Positions 25,035 through 35,458 of a DNA stretch of 64,000 nucleotides are shown piece after piece. Both the position numbers and the translations under genes were made by a program. The stretch is from Anaeromonas sp052088025 (GTDB lineage: Bacteria; Bacillota; Clostridia; Tissierellales; SIT17), in NCBI RefSeq assembly GCF_052088025.1, contig NZ_JBQCYD010000002.1, positions 31,135-95,134 of the forward strand, in the 5' to 3' direction. Position 1 is the first letter of the stretch. Every line of letters starts with the position of its first letter. The notes beneath the pieces are model-generated. The model did not search any database, was not told where the DNA came from, and saw nothing but the letters and a program-made list of their open reading frames with translations.

Positions 25035-25790
25035 TTGGATATATTAAAAAACATAAAATCTACAGAAAAATTTAAAGATAAAATAGATAAAGATAATTTA
25101 CCTAAACACATAGCTATAATAATGGATGGCAATGGAAGATGGGCTAAAAAACGATTCTTACCTAGAACTGCAGGCCACAGAGAAGGCGTAAAAAGAGTGA
25201 TGGATATTGTAGAGGAATGTGGTAATTTGGGTATAAATCATCTTACGCTATATGCTTTTTCTACTGAAAATTGGAGTAGACCAAAAGAAGAAATAGATTA
25301 TTTGATGAAATTATTAGTTGAATTTTTAAAGAGTAAATTAAAACAAATTCATAAAAACAATGTAAAAATAAATATATTAGGAGACTTATCTAGATTAGAT
25401 AGATCTATTACTAATGAAATAGAAAATGCTATAGAGTTAACTAGAAACAACTCTAAATTAGAACTTAATATAGCTTTAAATTATGGTGGAAGAGATGAGA
25501 TAATTAATGGGATTAAATCTTTATATAAAGATTTAATGGTTGGAAATGTATCCTTAAAAGAAATTGATGAAGATTCATTTAAAGATTATTTATATACAAA
25601 AAAACAGCCAGATCCTGATATTGTTATAAGAACTAGTGGAGAAAAAAGATTGAGTAATTTCTTAAACTATCAAATAGCATATAGTGAGTTTTTCTTTGTT
25701 GATGAAAATTGGCCTGAATTTTATACTAATAATCTACATAGAGTGATATATGAATATCAAAATAGAGTTAGACGTTTTGGTGGAATTTAA
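25035..25790 (+). CDS. uppS: Undecaprenyl diphosphate synthase
   Basis: UppS makes the C55 lipid carrier for cell-wall synthesis from farnesyl and isopentenyl diphosphate. With start TTG 25035, seven bases after GGAGGT, it has 251 residues. Visible are HIAIIMDGNGRWAKKR, then TAGHREGVKRV, LTLYAFSTENWSRP, ALNYGGRDEI and the C-terminal PDIVIRTSGEKRLSNFLNYQ. ATG 25020 is an alternative but overlaps the ribosome site. cdsA follows. Confidence 0.96.
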   Translation: MDILKNIKSTEKFKDKIDKDNLPKHIAIIMDGNGRWAKKRFLPRTAGHREGVKRVMDIVEECGNLGINHLTLYAFSTENWSRPKEEIDYLMKLLVEFLKSKLKQIHKNNVKINILGDLSRLDRSITNEIENAIELTRNNSKLELNIALNYGGRDEIINGIKSLYKDLMVGNVSLKEIDEDSFKDYLYTKKQPDPDIVIRTSGEKRLSNFLNYQIAYSEFFFVDENWPEFYTNNLHRVIYEYQNRVRRFGGI

Positions 25791-25809
25791 ATGGGGAGTG
25801 TAAAAATAT

Positions 25810-26574
25810 ATGAAAACAAGAATAATTAGTGGAATAATAGGAATAATTCTTTTGCTTCTTGTTGTAATGACTGGTGGAATAGCTCTTAAATTAGGTGTGT
25901 TGATAATCAGTATAATTGGAATAAGAGAATTTAAAAATGCTTTTTCTAATATAAATATAAAGATAACAAATTATTTATATTTATATTCTGTTGTTTTATT
26001 TTCACTTTCTTTATTTAATTCTTATATACTTATAAATTTTAGCATAATAATAAATTTCTTAATAATAATGTTTATATATGTATTTAATAAAGAGTATAAT
26101 ATTAATGAAATAGGTTTGAATTTACTTGCTAGTATTTATATACCATTTTCATTAGTTCATATATCTTTATTAAGTGATAATAAATTAATTTGGTTGATTT
26201 TTATAATTGCATTTTCTACTGATACATTTGCATATTTTACAGGAAGACTGTTTGGTAAAAGAAAACTTGCCAAAGTCATAAGTCCCAATAAAACTATTGA
26301 AGGAGCTATAGGAGGGCTAATAGGTTCCATACTTGCTACATTAATATTTGTTAGTTTTATGAATCTTAAAAATTTATATATATTTATTTTACTTGCTTTC
26401 TTATGTTCATTAGCTTCTATGATTGGTGATTTGACAGCTTCTAAAATCAAAAGATATATAAAAATAAAAGATTATGGAAATATTATGCCAGGACATGGTG
26501 GAGTATTAGATAGATTTGATAGCATACTTTTCATTGCACCTTTATTGTTTTATTTTATTAATTATTTTATATAA
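25810..26574 (+). CDS. cdsA: Phosphatidate cytidylyltransferase CdsA
   Basis: CdsA makes CDP-diacylglycerol, the precursor of membrane phospholipids. The 254-residue protein has about seven or eight membrane helices. Its signature lies near the C-terminus: IGDLTASKIKRYIKIKDYG followed by MPGHGGVLDRFDS. ATG is preceded by GGGGAGTG. It belongs to the lipid and isoprenoid run uppS-cdsA-dxr-rseP-ispG. Confidence 0.96.
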   Translation: MKTRIISGIIGIILLLLVVMTGGIALKLGVLIISIIGIREFKNAFSNINIKITNYLYLYSVVLFSLSLFNSYILINFSIIINFLIIMFIYVFNKEYNINEIGLNLLASIYIPFSLVHISLLSDNKLIWLIFIIAFSTDTFAYFTGRLFGKRKLAKVISPNKTIEGAIGGLIGSILATLIFVSFMNLKNLYIFILLAFLCSLASMIGDLTASKIKRYIKIKDYGNIMPGHGGVLDRFDSILFIAPLLFYFINYFI

Positions 26575-26613
26575 GATATAATATGTAATATATTTAAAAT
26601 TAGGAGTGATTTT

Positions 26614-27765
26614 TTGAAGAATATTGGAATACTTGGCTCGACTGGTTCTATAGGGACTCAAGCATTAGATGTAATTAGAAAAAATAGAGACTTATTTAAT
26701 ATTACTGCTTTAAGTGGTAATAATAATATTGATTTATTAGAGATGCAAGCTATAGAATTCAAACCTGATATTGTAAGTGTATTTGATAAAGATAATGCCG
26801 ATATATTAAAAATAAAATTAAAGCCATATAATATAAAGGTATATAGTGGTATGGAAGGTCTTATAAACTTAGCTAAATATGAAAATATAGATATTTTACT
26901 TACATCAGTTGTAGGAATGATAGGACTTAAACCTACAATGGCAGCTATTGAGACTGGTAAAACTATTGCTCTTGCAAACAAAGAAACTTTAGTTACTGCA
27001 GGTAGTATTGTAATGAATAAAATAAAAGAAAAAAATATAAACTTAATACCAGTAGATAGTGAGCATTCAGCTATCTTTCAATCTATAACTACTGATAGTA
27101 AAAAAGAAATAAATAAAATCATATTGACAGCATCAGGAGGACCTTTTAGAGGCAAAAAAAAGGAAGATCTCTTGAATATAAGCTATAAAGAAGCATTAAA
27201 ACATCCCAATTGGGATATGGGTAGAAAAATATCTATTGATTCTTCTACTCTTATGAATAAAGGTTTAGAAGTTATAGAAGCTAAGTGGTTATTTGATGTG
27301 GATTTAGAAAATATTGATGTAGTTGTTCATCCACAAAGTATAATTCATTCAATGGTTGAATATATTGATGGTAGTGTCATTGCACAACTTGGCATATCAG
27401 ATATGAGAATTCCAATACAATATGCTTTGACTTATCCTCATAGAATAAAAAATGATATAATGAAACTAGATCTTGCACAAGTTTCTAAATTGACATTTGA
27501 AAAACCTGATTTACAAACTTTTCCTTCATTAGAACTTGCATATCGTGCTTTAAAAGAAGGTGGAACTATGTCTTCGGTTTTAAATGCATCTAATGAAATA
27601 TTAGTAGAACTATTTTTAAAAGAAAAAATCAAGTTTTATGATATACCAAATATTACTGAAAAGATTTTAGATATTCATGAAAATATATATAATCCTAATA
27701 TAGAAGATGTTTTATATAGTAATAATTGGGCAAGAGTAAAGGTAAAAGAATTATTAAATATTTAA
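26614..27765 (+). CDS. dxr: 1-deoxy-D-xylulose 5-phosphate reductoisomerase
   Basis: Dxr makes 2-C-methylerythritol 4-phosphate, the second step of the MEP isoprenoid pathway. The 383-residue enzyme has the NADPH motif GILGSTGSIGTQ, then ANKETLVTAG, PVDSEHSAIFQ, LTASGGPFRG and the SSTLMNKGLEVIEA active-site region. It starts with TTG after TAGGAGTG. The pathway gene ispG lies three genes downstream. Confidence 0.97.
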   Translation: MKNIGILGSTGSIGTQALDVIRKNRDLFNITALSGNNNIDLLEMQAIEFKPDIVSVFDKDNADILKIKLKPYNIKVYSGMEGLINLAKYENIDILLTSVVGMIGLKPTMAAIETGKTIALANKETLVTAGSIVMNKIKEKNINLIPVDSEHSAIFQSITTDSKKEINKIILTASGGPFRGKKKEDLLNISYKEALKHPNWDMGRKISIDSSTLMNKGLEVIEAKWLFDVDLENIDVVVHPQSIIHSMVEYIDGSVIAQLGISDMRIPIQYALTYPHRIKNDIMKLDLAQVSKLTFEKPDLQTFPSLELAYRALKEGGTMSSVLNASNEILVELFLKEKIKFYDIPNITEKILDIHENIYNPNIEDVLYSNNWARVKVKELLNI

Positions 27766-27783
27766 ACATTGGAGTGGATATAA

Positions 27784-28785
27784 GTGACTACAGCAATTGC
27801 GGCAATATTGATTTTTTTCATTGTAGTTTTGGTACATGAATTTGGACATTTTGCAGTGGCGAAATTAGTAGGGATAAAGGTGGATGAATTTTCTATAGGT
27901 ATGGGACCAAGGATAGCTAAATTTGATAAAGGTGAAACAGAATATTCACTTCGTATACTTCCAATAGGAGGATATGTAAAAATGGAAGGTGAAGATGAAA
28001 AATCTGAAGATGAAAGAAGCTTTAGTAATAAATCTCCAATCTCTAGGATATTAGTTTTAACAGCAGGAGCAATAATGAACTTTACTTTAGCTATTTTAAT
28101 ATTTTTTGCTATATCTTTATTTGTAGGTTCACCTACCACTACAATAGACACAGTTGTAGAAGATGGTCCAGCATATGAGGCGGGTATTAGAAGTGGCGAT
28201 CAAATAATATCTGTAAATAATGAAGAAATAAATAATTGGAATGAAAGTAGAGATATTATAACAAGTACAAAAGGTGATGTGAATATTAGTGTATTAAGGA
28301 ATAATGAAGAAATAAACTTCACATTAAAGCCACAAGAAGATGAAAATGGTAATAAACTAATTGGAATAAGTTCAAAAACTAAAGCTTCATTTGTAGGAGC
28401 TATAAAATATGCATTTACAAACTTTATTTTTATAATATCTTTAATGTTTGATTTTATAAAAATGGCAATTACAGGAAATGTTAGTTCTTCAGATGTAGCA
28501 GGACCTATTGGTGTTGTACAATTGATAGGTGAAACAACTAGATATGGATTTTTATCTGTTCTTAATCTGGCTGCATTTATAAATATTAATTTAGGTTTTT
28601 TTAATTTATTACCTGTGCCGGCTTTAGATGGTAGTAGAATATTATTTATATTGATAGAGTTATTAAGAGGTAAGCCATTAGATCCAGAAAAAGAAGGTAT
28701 AATTCATTTTATTGGATTTGCTATTTTAATGGCTTTAATGATATTTATTTCTTATAATGATTTAGGAAGACTAAATATTTTTTAG
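27784..28785 (+). CDS. rseP: Site-2 intramembrane metalloprotease RseP
   Basis: RseP-type proteases cut anti-sigma factors and signal-peptide remnants within the membrane. It has 333 residues and starts with GTG. The zinc motif HEFGH is in the first membrane helix (about 17-21). A single PDZ domain (about 115-185) follows, and the second catalytic motif is NLLPVPALDGSRI near 272. It lies between dxr and ispG, as in most Clostridia. Confidence 0.96.
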   Translation: MTTAIAAILIFFIVVLVHEFGHFAVAKLVGIKVDEFSIGMGPRIAKFDKGETEYSLRILPIGGYVKMEGEDEKSEDERSFSNKSPISRILVLTAGAIMNFTLAILIFFAISLFVGSPTTTIDTVVEDGPAYEAGIRSGDQIISVNNEEINNWNESRDIITSTKGDVNISVLRNNEEINFTLKPQEDENGNKLIGISSKTKASFVGAIKYAFTNFIFIISLMFDFIKMAITGNVSSSDVAGPIGVVQLIGETTRYGFLSVLNLAAFININLGFFNLLPVPALDGSRILFILIELLRGKPLDPEKEGIIHFIGFAILMALMIFISYNDLGRLNIF

Positions 28786-28796
28786 GGGTTGTTAAT

Positions 28797-29846
28797 ATGA
28801 ACAGAAATAAAACAAAGAATTTTTATTATGGTGATGTAGGAATTGGAGATCAATTTCCTGTTACTGTACAATCTATGACTAATACTGATACTAGAGATAT
28901 AAAAAAAACAATAGAACAGATAAAATCTTTAGAAGCAGTTGGATGTGATATTATAAGACTTGCTGTACCAGATATGGAAGCTGCTTTAGCTTTAAAGGAA
29001 ATTAAGGCTGAGGTAAATATTCCTATTATAGCAGATATTCATTTTGATTATAGATTAGCATTAGAATCTATTGAAAGTGGAGTAGATGGACTAAGAATTA
29101 ATCCTGGTAATATTGGTAATATAGAAAGAGTTAGACAAATAGTTGAAAAATGTAAGGAAAAAGATATTCCAATAAGAATAGGTGTTAATTCTGGTTCTAT
29201 AAAAAAGGAGTTTTTAGAAAAATATGGTGGTGTTAATGTGAATTCTATGGTAGAAAGTGCTATGGAACATGTTAGGATCTTAGAAGATATGGATTTTAAG
29301 AAAATTGTATTATCTGTAAAATCAACTGATATTGATATGACCTTAAAATCATATGAAAAATTATCTGAAATTATAGATTATCCACTTCATATTGGTATAA
29401 CTGAATCAGGCTCAATTTGGAAAGGAACCATCAAGTCATCTATAGGAATAGGAGCTTTACTTGCTCGTGGAATTGGAGATACTATAAGAGTATCTTTAAC
29501 CGGAGATCCAATAGAAGAAGTCAAAGTTGGAAAACAAATTTTAAGAGCATTAGGCTTATTAAATGATAAGATAGAAGTTATATCTTGTCCTACATGTGGA
29601 AGAACAAGAATAGATTTAGAAGGAATTGTAAGAAAAGTAGAAGAAAAAATAGATTCTATGAGTAAACCTATAAAAGTAGCTATAATGGGTTGTGAAGTAA
29701 ATGGTCCTGGTGAAGCTAAAGAAGCTGATATTGGAATTGCAGGAGGCAATGGAATAGGTTTAATATTTAAAAAGGGTAAGATAATAAAGAAGGTTAAAGA
29801 AGAAGAACTTATTGATGAATTAGTAAAAGAGATAAATAAATTATAA
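28797..29846 (+). CDS. ispG: 4-hydroxy-3-methylbut-2-enyl diphosphate synthase (flavodoxin) IspG
   Basis: IspG is a 4Fe-4S enzyme of the MEP pathway. In 349 residues it has the TIM-barrel start PVTVQSMTNTDTRD, the ADIHFDYRLAL segment and the cluster ligands CPTCGRT and GCEVNGPGEA. ATG is preceded by AGGGG. It replaces the Bacillus proS gene at this position, a common arrangement in Clostridia. Confidence 0.96.
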   Translation: MNRNKTKNFYYGDVGIGDQFPVTVQSMTNTDTRDIKKTIEQIKSLEAVGCDIIRLAVPDMEAALALKEIKAEVNIPIIADIHFDYRLALESIESGVDGLRINPGNIGNIERVRQIVEKCKEKDIPIRIGVNSGSIKKEFLEKYGGVNVNSMVESAMEHVRILEDMDFKKIVLSVKSTDIDMTLKSYEKLSEIIDYPLHIGITESGSIWKGTIKSSIGIGALLARGIGDTIRVSLTGDPIEEVKVGKQILRALGLLNDKIEVISCPTCGRTRIDLEGIVRKVEEKIDSMSKPIKVAIMGCEVNGPGEAKEADIGIAGGNGIGLIFKKGKIIKKVKEEELIDELVKEINKL

Positions 29847-29869
29847 AATTTATACAAGGGGCGATTAAT

Positions 29870-30526
29870 ATAGATTATTTAGAAATATCACTTAAACTAA
29901 TAGTATCAATAATTTTATCAGGAGTCATAGGAATAGAAAGAGAAAGTATAAAAAGACCAGCTGGTTTTAGGACTCATATATTAGTGTGTGTTGGTTCAAC
30001 TTTGGTTATGATTGTTGGCTTATATATAGCTGATGATATTAGATATTCAAATGTAGATCCTACAAGAATAGGAGCACAAGTAATAAGTGGAATAGGATTT
30101 TTAGGAGCTGGAACAATTATAAAAGAAGGAGTATCTGTAAAGGGACTTACTACTGCAGCAAGTTTATGGGCTGTTGCTTGTGTAGGACTTGCTATAGGGG
30201 CTGGTTTTTATTTTGGTGGTATTTTTGTTACAGTACTAATATTTATAACTCTTTTATTATTTTCTAGCATAGAAGGCAAATTTTTAAGAAGTGATAAATA
30301 TATGAAAGTTAGAATAGTAATATTAAAAAAACCAGGGCAATTAGGAAGAATAGGACAAGTTACTGGTGATTTAAACTTAACTATAGTATCCATTGATTTT
30401 AATAATATTGAAGACAATAAAACTGTAATAAATTTATTAATTAAAACAAATAAAAACATTGATAACATTGAAGTTATAAGCAAATTATCTCAAATTGAAG
30501 ATGTGATAAAGGTAACCCACAAGTAA
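29870..30526 (+). CDS. MgtC/SapB family membrane protein with non-canonical start
   Basis: MgtC family membrane proteins are linked to magnesium homeostasis and to inhibition of F-type ATPase in pathogens. The conserved N-terminal helix and the RESIKRPAGFRTHILVCVG motif lie upstream of the first standard start (GTG 29984), which would delete them. The full protein (about 218 residues) therefore seems to start at ATA 29870, 9 bases after AAGGGG, or at ATT 29864. One base change would make ATA into ATG. Four to five membrane helices precede a C-terminal ACT-like soluble domain. It is inserted between ispG and polC. Confidence 0.8.
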   Translation: MDYLEISLKLIVSIILSGVIGIERESIKRPAGFRTHILVCVGSTLVMIVGLYIADDIRYSNVDPTRIGAQVISGIGFLGAGTIIKEGVSVKGLTTAASLWAVACVGLAIGAGFYFGGIFVTVLIFITLLLFSSIEGKFLRSDKYMKVRIVILKKPGQLGRIGQVTGDLNLTIVSIDFNNIEDNKTVINLLIKTNKNIDNIEVISKLSQIEDVIKVTHK

Positions 30527-30548
30527 TATTTAGGGGGAATAAAGTAAA

Positions 30549-33500
30549 ATGAAATATAAAAAAATGGATTTCTTAGCTAGACAATATAATATTGATTGTA
30601 GTGATAATATAAAAAAATGTATTATAGAGAAGGTATATTTGAATAAAAATAAAAAAATAATGACGGTAAATCTTAAAAGTAAATATATAATTAATTATAA
30701 AGATATAGATCATTTAAAAGTATGTTTTAAAAATATATTAAAAGACTTAAAAAGAATTAATATTAATATAGAATATGAAATGGAATCTAAAAATATAGAT
30801 TTTCTGGTAAATGAGTATTGGGATAATATAGAGTATATTATAAAAGAAAAGTTTCCCTCAAGTACTGGTTTAATAACAAATATAAATAAAAAATTAGATA
30901 ATAATAATCTTGTTTTAATGGTTAATGATGAATTGTTTCTACAAAGAATGTTAAATAAAAAAGTAGAAGAAATTATTCAAAATAATTTGAGACAAGAATT
31001 TAATATAAATATAAATGTGAATATGATACTTAATGCTAATAAAGAAATGAATTATAAGGATCATTATGAAGAGAAAAAAATCGTAGAAGAAAAAATGATT
31101 AGAAATATAAATATAAATACAAACACAACATCTTCTTCTCAATCAAATAAAATAAATTCAAATATGAAAAAAGATTTTGTATATGGTAAGAAAGTGGAAG
31201 AAGATATAATACCTATAAATGAAATAAACACAAATTCAGGCACTGCTACTATAAAAGGTGAAATTTTTGATATTCAAACTAAAGATATTAAAAACGATAA
31301 AAAAATATATATGATAAGTATTACGGATTTCACTAGTTCAATACAAGTTAAAATATTTGCAAATAAAAAACAACAACCACATATAGAAGAAACCTTAGAG
31401 GTTGGAGATACTTATATTATAACTGGTGGAGTAATGTATGATACCTTTTCAAGAGAACTAGTAATGATGGGTAAGGGTATTAAAAAATCTTTTTCAATAA
31501 AAAGAAAAGATAATTATGAAGAAAAAAGAGTAGAGCTTCATTTACATACTCAAATGAGTGATATGGATGGAATGACAAGTATGGATGACTATGTAAAAAG
31601 AGCTAAAGAATGGGGACATAAAGCAATAGGTCTCACTGATCATGGTGTGGTACAAGGATTTCCTGAAGCAATGAATGCATCAAAAAAATATGGGGTAAAA
31701 GCTCTATATGGAGTTGAAGGCTATCTTGTAAATGATTCAAAAGAGATAGTAATAAATGCTCACAATCAAGACATAGATTGTGAATACATTGTATTTGATA
31801 TAGAAACTACTGGTTTTTCTCCTATTAATGATGGTATCACTGAAATAGGTGCAGTTAAAATAAAAAATGGCGAGATTATAGATACATTTAGTGAACTTAT
31901 CAATCCAGAAAAGAAGATACCTGAAAAGGTAATTCAACTAACTGGTATAACAGAAGCTATGGTTAAAGACAAACCTACTGTTGATAAAATACTTCCGAAA
32001 TTTAAAGAATTTATAGGTGAAGATGTATTGGTTGCACATAATGCTTCTTTTGATATGGGTTTCATAAATAAAAAATATAAAGATATAAATATAACTTTAG
32101 CAAATCCTGTATTAGATACACTTCAATTTTCTAGGGAATTATATTCTCATCTAAAGAGTCATAAACTAAATAGAATAGCTAAATATTTAAATGTTAGTTT
32201 GGAAAACCACCATAGAGCTGTAGATGATTCTAGGGCAACGGCAGAGATATTATTAAAAATGATATCAGATGTCAAGGAAAAAGGTGTAAAAAAATTAGAG
32301 GAACTTAATACTATATTTAGTGATGATATAAACTTTAAATCTCAAGATTCTTTTCATATAATTATATATGCTAAAAATTATATAGGATTAAAAAATCTTT
32401 ATAAAATAATATCTTTAAGTCATTTAAATTATTTTTATAGAAAGCCAAGAATACCTAAATCATTAATTAATAAATATAGAGAAGGATTAATTATTGGAAC
32501 AGCTTGTGAAGCTGGTGAATTATATAGAGCTATTACTAGAAACAAATCTAATAATGAAATTAGAGATATTGTCAAGTTTTATGATTATTTAGAGATTCAA
32601 CCTACTGCTAACAATGAATTTCTAATAAATAATGGAATGGTTAGAGATAAAATAGAACTTCAAAATATAAATAAAACAATATATAATTTAGGTGAAAAAT
32701 ATAATAAATTAGTAGTTGCTACTGGAGACGTTCATTTCATGGATCCACATGAAGAAGTTTATAGAAGAATACTTATGAGTGGTAAAGGATTTTCTGATTC
32801 TGACAATCAACCACCATTATATTTTAAAACTACTGATGAAATGATAGAAGAATTCTCTTATTTAGGAAAAGATGTTGCAGAGGAAGTAGTTATTAAAAAC
32901 TCTAATATAATTGCAGATAGTATAGAGGAAATTTTACCTATACCTGATGGAACTTTTCCTCCTGTGATAGAAGGTTCAGATAATGATTTAAAGGAAATGA
33001 CTTATAAAAAAGCAAAAAGCATTTATGGAGAACCTATCCCTGATATTGTAAAGGAAAGATTGGATAGGGAATTAAACTCTGTTATTAGTAATGGATATGC
33101 TGTTTTATATATTATTTCTCATAAAATAGTGAAAAAATCATTAGAAGATGGTTATCTTGTAGGTTCAAGAGGATCTGTAGGTTCTTCATTTGTAGCTACT
33201 ATGAGTGATATTACTGAAGTGAATCCTTTGCCCCCTCATTATGTTTGTCCTAATTGTAAAAATAGCGAGTTTATAACTGATGGATCTATTGGATCAGGTG
33301 TTGATATGAAAGATAAAAATTGTCCTAAATGTGATACAAAATATAATAAAGATGGATTTGATATACCCTTTGAAGTCTTCTTAGGTTTTGAAGGAGATAA
33401 GGAACCAGATATTGACTTAAACTTTGCAAGTGAAGAACAGACTGTAGCTATGCAATACACAGAAGATTTGTTTGGCAAGGGACATGTATATAGAGCAGGT

Positions 33501-34832
33501 ACAATAGGTACTGTTGCTGACAAAACTGCATATGGCTTTATCAGAAAATATCATGAAGAAAATGAATTATTATTAAATAGGACAGAAACAAACAGACTTA
33601 TAAAGGGGTGTACAGGAATAAAAAGGACATCTGGTCAGCATCCTGGTGGGGTTATGGTTGTACCCCAAGATAAGGATATATATGACTTTACTCCCATTCA
33701 ATATCCTGCAAATAATGGTGAATCTGGTGTTATAACTACTCACTTTGATTATCATTCTATAAGTGGTAGAATACTTAAATTAGACTTGTTAGGCCATGAT
33801 ACGCCAACTATAATAAAGATGCTTGAAGATTTAACTGGAATTAATGCCCAAGAGATATGTTTAGATGATAAAGCTACTATGGCAATTTTCACATCTTTAG
33901 AGACATTAAATATAAAGATAAAAGATTTTAATTATAAAACAGGTTCTCTTGGAATTCCAGAGTTTGGAACTAAATTTGTTATTCAAATGTTACTTGACAC
34001 AAAACCTACTACATTTGCAGAGCTTGTGAGAATTAGTGGTCTTTCTCATGGTACTGATGTATGGCTAAATAATGCCCAAGACTTAGTTGCAAATGGAATT
34101 ACTACATTAAAAGAAGTTATATCTACAAGAGATGATATAATGATGTATCTTATATATAATGGATTAGATAAAAAGAGATCTTTTAAAATCATGGAAAAGG
34201 TTAGAAAAGGTAAAGGTATAACTGAAGATGAGGAAATTTATATGAGAGATAATAATATACCTGAATGGTATATTGAATCTTGTAAAAAAATCAAATATAT
34301 GTTTCCTAAAGCTCATGCTGTAGCATATGTTATGATGTCTTTTAGAATAGCTTATTTTAAAGTACATTATCCTGAAGCTTTTTATGCTACTTATTTTACT
34401 ATGAAAGCAACTGATTTTGATGCTGAGCTTATAACTAAAGGAATAGAAGCTTTAAAAGAAAAAATAAAAGAATTAGAAAGTATAGGGAATGATAAAACTG
34501 CTAAAGAAAAGAATCTTTTAACAGTTTTAGAAGTTTCATTAGAAATGTATGCAAGGGGTTTTAACTTTAAAAATGTTGATTTATATAAATCAGATAGTGA
34601 TACTTTCATTATTGAAGATGATGGAATATTACCTCCTTTAAAGTCCTTACAAGGTGTGGGAGAAAATGCAGCTAAAGCTATAGTAGAAGCACGTGAAAAA
34701 GGAATGTTTTTATCTATGGAAGATATCACTAAAAGAGCTAAGGTATCTAAAACTGTTATAGAAGCTTTAAAGGTTCATGGATGTTTAGAAGGAATGAGTG
34801 AAAGTAACCAATTAGACTTATTCAGTATTTGA
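30549..34832 (+). CDS. polC: DNA polymerase III PolC-type alpha subunit
   Basis: PolC is the Gram-positive replicative polymerase, with built-in proofreading. It has 1427 residues, the usual length. The N-terminal domain and OB fold (about 225-310) are followed by the PHP half ELHLHTQMSDMDG (about 333). The exonuclease inserts at FDIETTGFSP (about 418). The zinc site CPNC with CPKCDTK lies near 905-935, and the polymerase palm carries EPDIDLNFASEEQ. The gene ends with the Hhh and C-terminal domains. A terminator follows. Confidence 0.97.
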   Translation: MKYKKMDFLARQYNIDCSDNIKKCIIEKVYLNKNKKIMTVNLKSKYIINYKDIDHLKVCFKNILKDLKRININIEYEMESKNIDFLVNEYWDNIEYIIKEKFPSSTGLITNINKKLDNNNLVLMVNDELFLQRMLNKKVEEIIQNNLRQEFNININVNMILNANKEMNYKDHYEEKKIVEEKMIRNININTNTTSSSQSNKINSNMKKDFVYGKKVEEDIIPINEINTNSGTATIKGEIFDIQTKDIKNDKKIYMISITDFTSSIQVKIFANKKQQPHIEETLEVGDTYIITGGVMYDTFSRELVMMGKGIKKSFSIKRKDNYEEKRVELHLHTQMSDMDGMTSMDDYVKRAKEWGHKAIGLTDHGVVQGFPEAMNASKKYGVKALYGVEGYLVNDSKEIVINAHNQDIDCEYIVFDIETTGFSPINDGITEIGAVKIKNGEIIDTFSELINPEKKIPEKVIQLTGITEAMVKDKPTVDKILPKFKEFIGEDVLVAHNASFDMGFINKKYKDINITLANPVLDTLQFSRELYSHLKSHKLNRIAKYLNVSLENHHRAVDDSRATAEILLKMISDVKEKGVKKLEELNTIFSDDINFKSQDSFHIIIYAKNYIGLKNLYKIISLSHLNYFYRKPRIPKSLINKYREGLIIGTACEAGELYRAITRNKSNNEIRDIVKFYDYLEIQPTANNEFLINNGMVRDKIELQNINKTIYNLGEKYNKLVVATGDVHFMDPHEEVYRRILMSGKGFSDSDNQPPLYFKTTDEMIEEFSYLGKDVAEEVVIKNSNIIADSIEEILPIPDGTFPPVIEGSDNDLKEMTYKKAKSIYGEPIPDIVKERLDRELNSVISNGYAVLYIISHKIVKKSLEDGYLVGSRGSVGSSFVATMSDITEVNPLPPHYVCPNCKNSEFITDGSIGSGVDMKDKNCPKCDTKYNKDGFDIPFEVFLGFEGDKEPDIDLNFASEEQTVAMQYTEDLFGKGHVYRAGTIGTVADKTAYGFIRKYHEENELLLNRTETNRLIKGCTGIKRTSGQHPGGVMVVPQDKDIYDFTPIQYPANNGESGVITTHFDYHSISGRILKLDLLGHDTPTIIKMLEDLTGINAQEICLDDKATMAIFTSLETLNIKIKDFNYKTGSLGIPEFGTKFVIQMLLDTKPTTFAELVRISGLSHGTDVWLNNAQDLVANGITTLKEVISTRDDIMMYLIYNGLDKKRSFKIMEKVRKGKGITEDEEIYMRDNNIPEWYIESCKKIKYMFPKAHAVAYVMMSFRIAYFKVHYPEAFYATYFTMKATDFDAELITKGIEALKEKIKELESIGNDKTAKEKNLLTVLEVSLEMYARGFNFKNVDLYKSDSDTFIIEDDGILPPLKSLQGVGENAAKAIVEAREKGMFLSMEDITKRAKVSKTVIEALKVHGCLEGMSESNQLDLFSI

Positions 34833-34883
34833 TTTTTATAAGAAAATATGATATATTATAGTTAATATAAGATTGCTTGGGAG

Positions 34884-34908
34884 AAGAGTGGGTTAAAAAC
34901 CCACTCTT
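34884..34908 (+). terminator. Terminator after polC
   Basis: The stem AAGAGTGGGTT with AACCCACTCTT is followed by TACTTTTAG. The T run is interrupted. It separates polC from the rimP-nusA-infB operon. Confidence 0.7.
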
Positions 34909-34981
34909 TACTTTTAGATTTATTGTATTATTTTAACTATAATTAGGTAAAATATAGTTAAATAATTTGGAGGTGAATTGT

Positions 34982-35443
34982 ATGAATAGAAAAGATGTTG
35001 AAAGCAAGATAAGTACTATAATAGAGCCAATATCTCAAGATATGAACTTTGAATTAGTAGATTTAGAATATGTAAAAGAAGGTCCTTATAATTATTTAAG
35101 AATATTTATTGATAAAGCTAATGGAGTAAGCATAGATGATTGTCAAAACTTTAGTAAAAAGGCAAGTGAAGCAATTGATAAAAATGATCCTATAGATCAA
35201 AATTATTTTTTAGAAGTATCTTCTCCAGGTATTGACAGGCCATTTAAAAAAGATAAAGACTTTAAAATGGCTCTAAATAAAGAAGTAGAAGTTAGTTTAT
35301 ATAAACCCATAAATAACTCCAAAGATTATATTGGTGAATTAGAAGATTTTAATGAAGAATTAATTGTTTTAAATGTGGGAGATGAAAGTATAAAAATAAA
35401 CAGAAAAGATATAGCGAAAATTAATATTGCTATAAAATTTTAA
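34982..35443 (+). CDS. rimP: Ribosome maturation factor RimP
   Basis: RimP helps 30S assembly. The 153-residue protein has DMNFELVDLEYVKEG, LRIFIDKANGVSIDDCQNFSK and the signature LEVSSPGIDRPFKKDKDF. ATG 34982 lies at proper distance from GGAGGTG; an earlier in-frame TTG (34967) falls before that ribosome site. It opens the nusA-infB operon, as in nearly all bacteria. Confidence 0.96.
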   Translation: MNRKDVESKISTIIEPISQDMNFELVDLEYVKEGPYNYLRIFIDKANGVSIDDCQNFSKKASEAIDKNDPIDQNYFLEVSSPGIDRPFKKDKDFKMALNKEVEVSLYKPINNSKDYIGELEDFNEELIVLNVGDESIKINRKDIAKINIAIKF

Positions 35444-35458
35444 GGAGGTAATTTGGGG

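Noticed and set aside
29984..30526. MgtC family protein starting at GTG 29984
   Set aside because: It would lose the conserved N-terminal helix and arginine-rich motif, which are encoded in frame upstream.
34923..34943. Promoter TTGTAT...TATAAT before rimP
   Set aside because: The spacer is only 9 bases; no well-spaced -35 box was found for this TATAAT.
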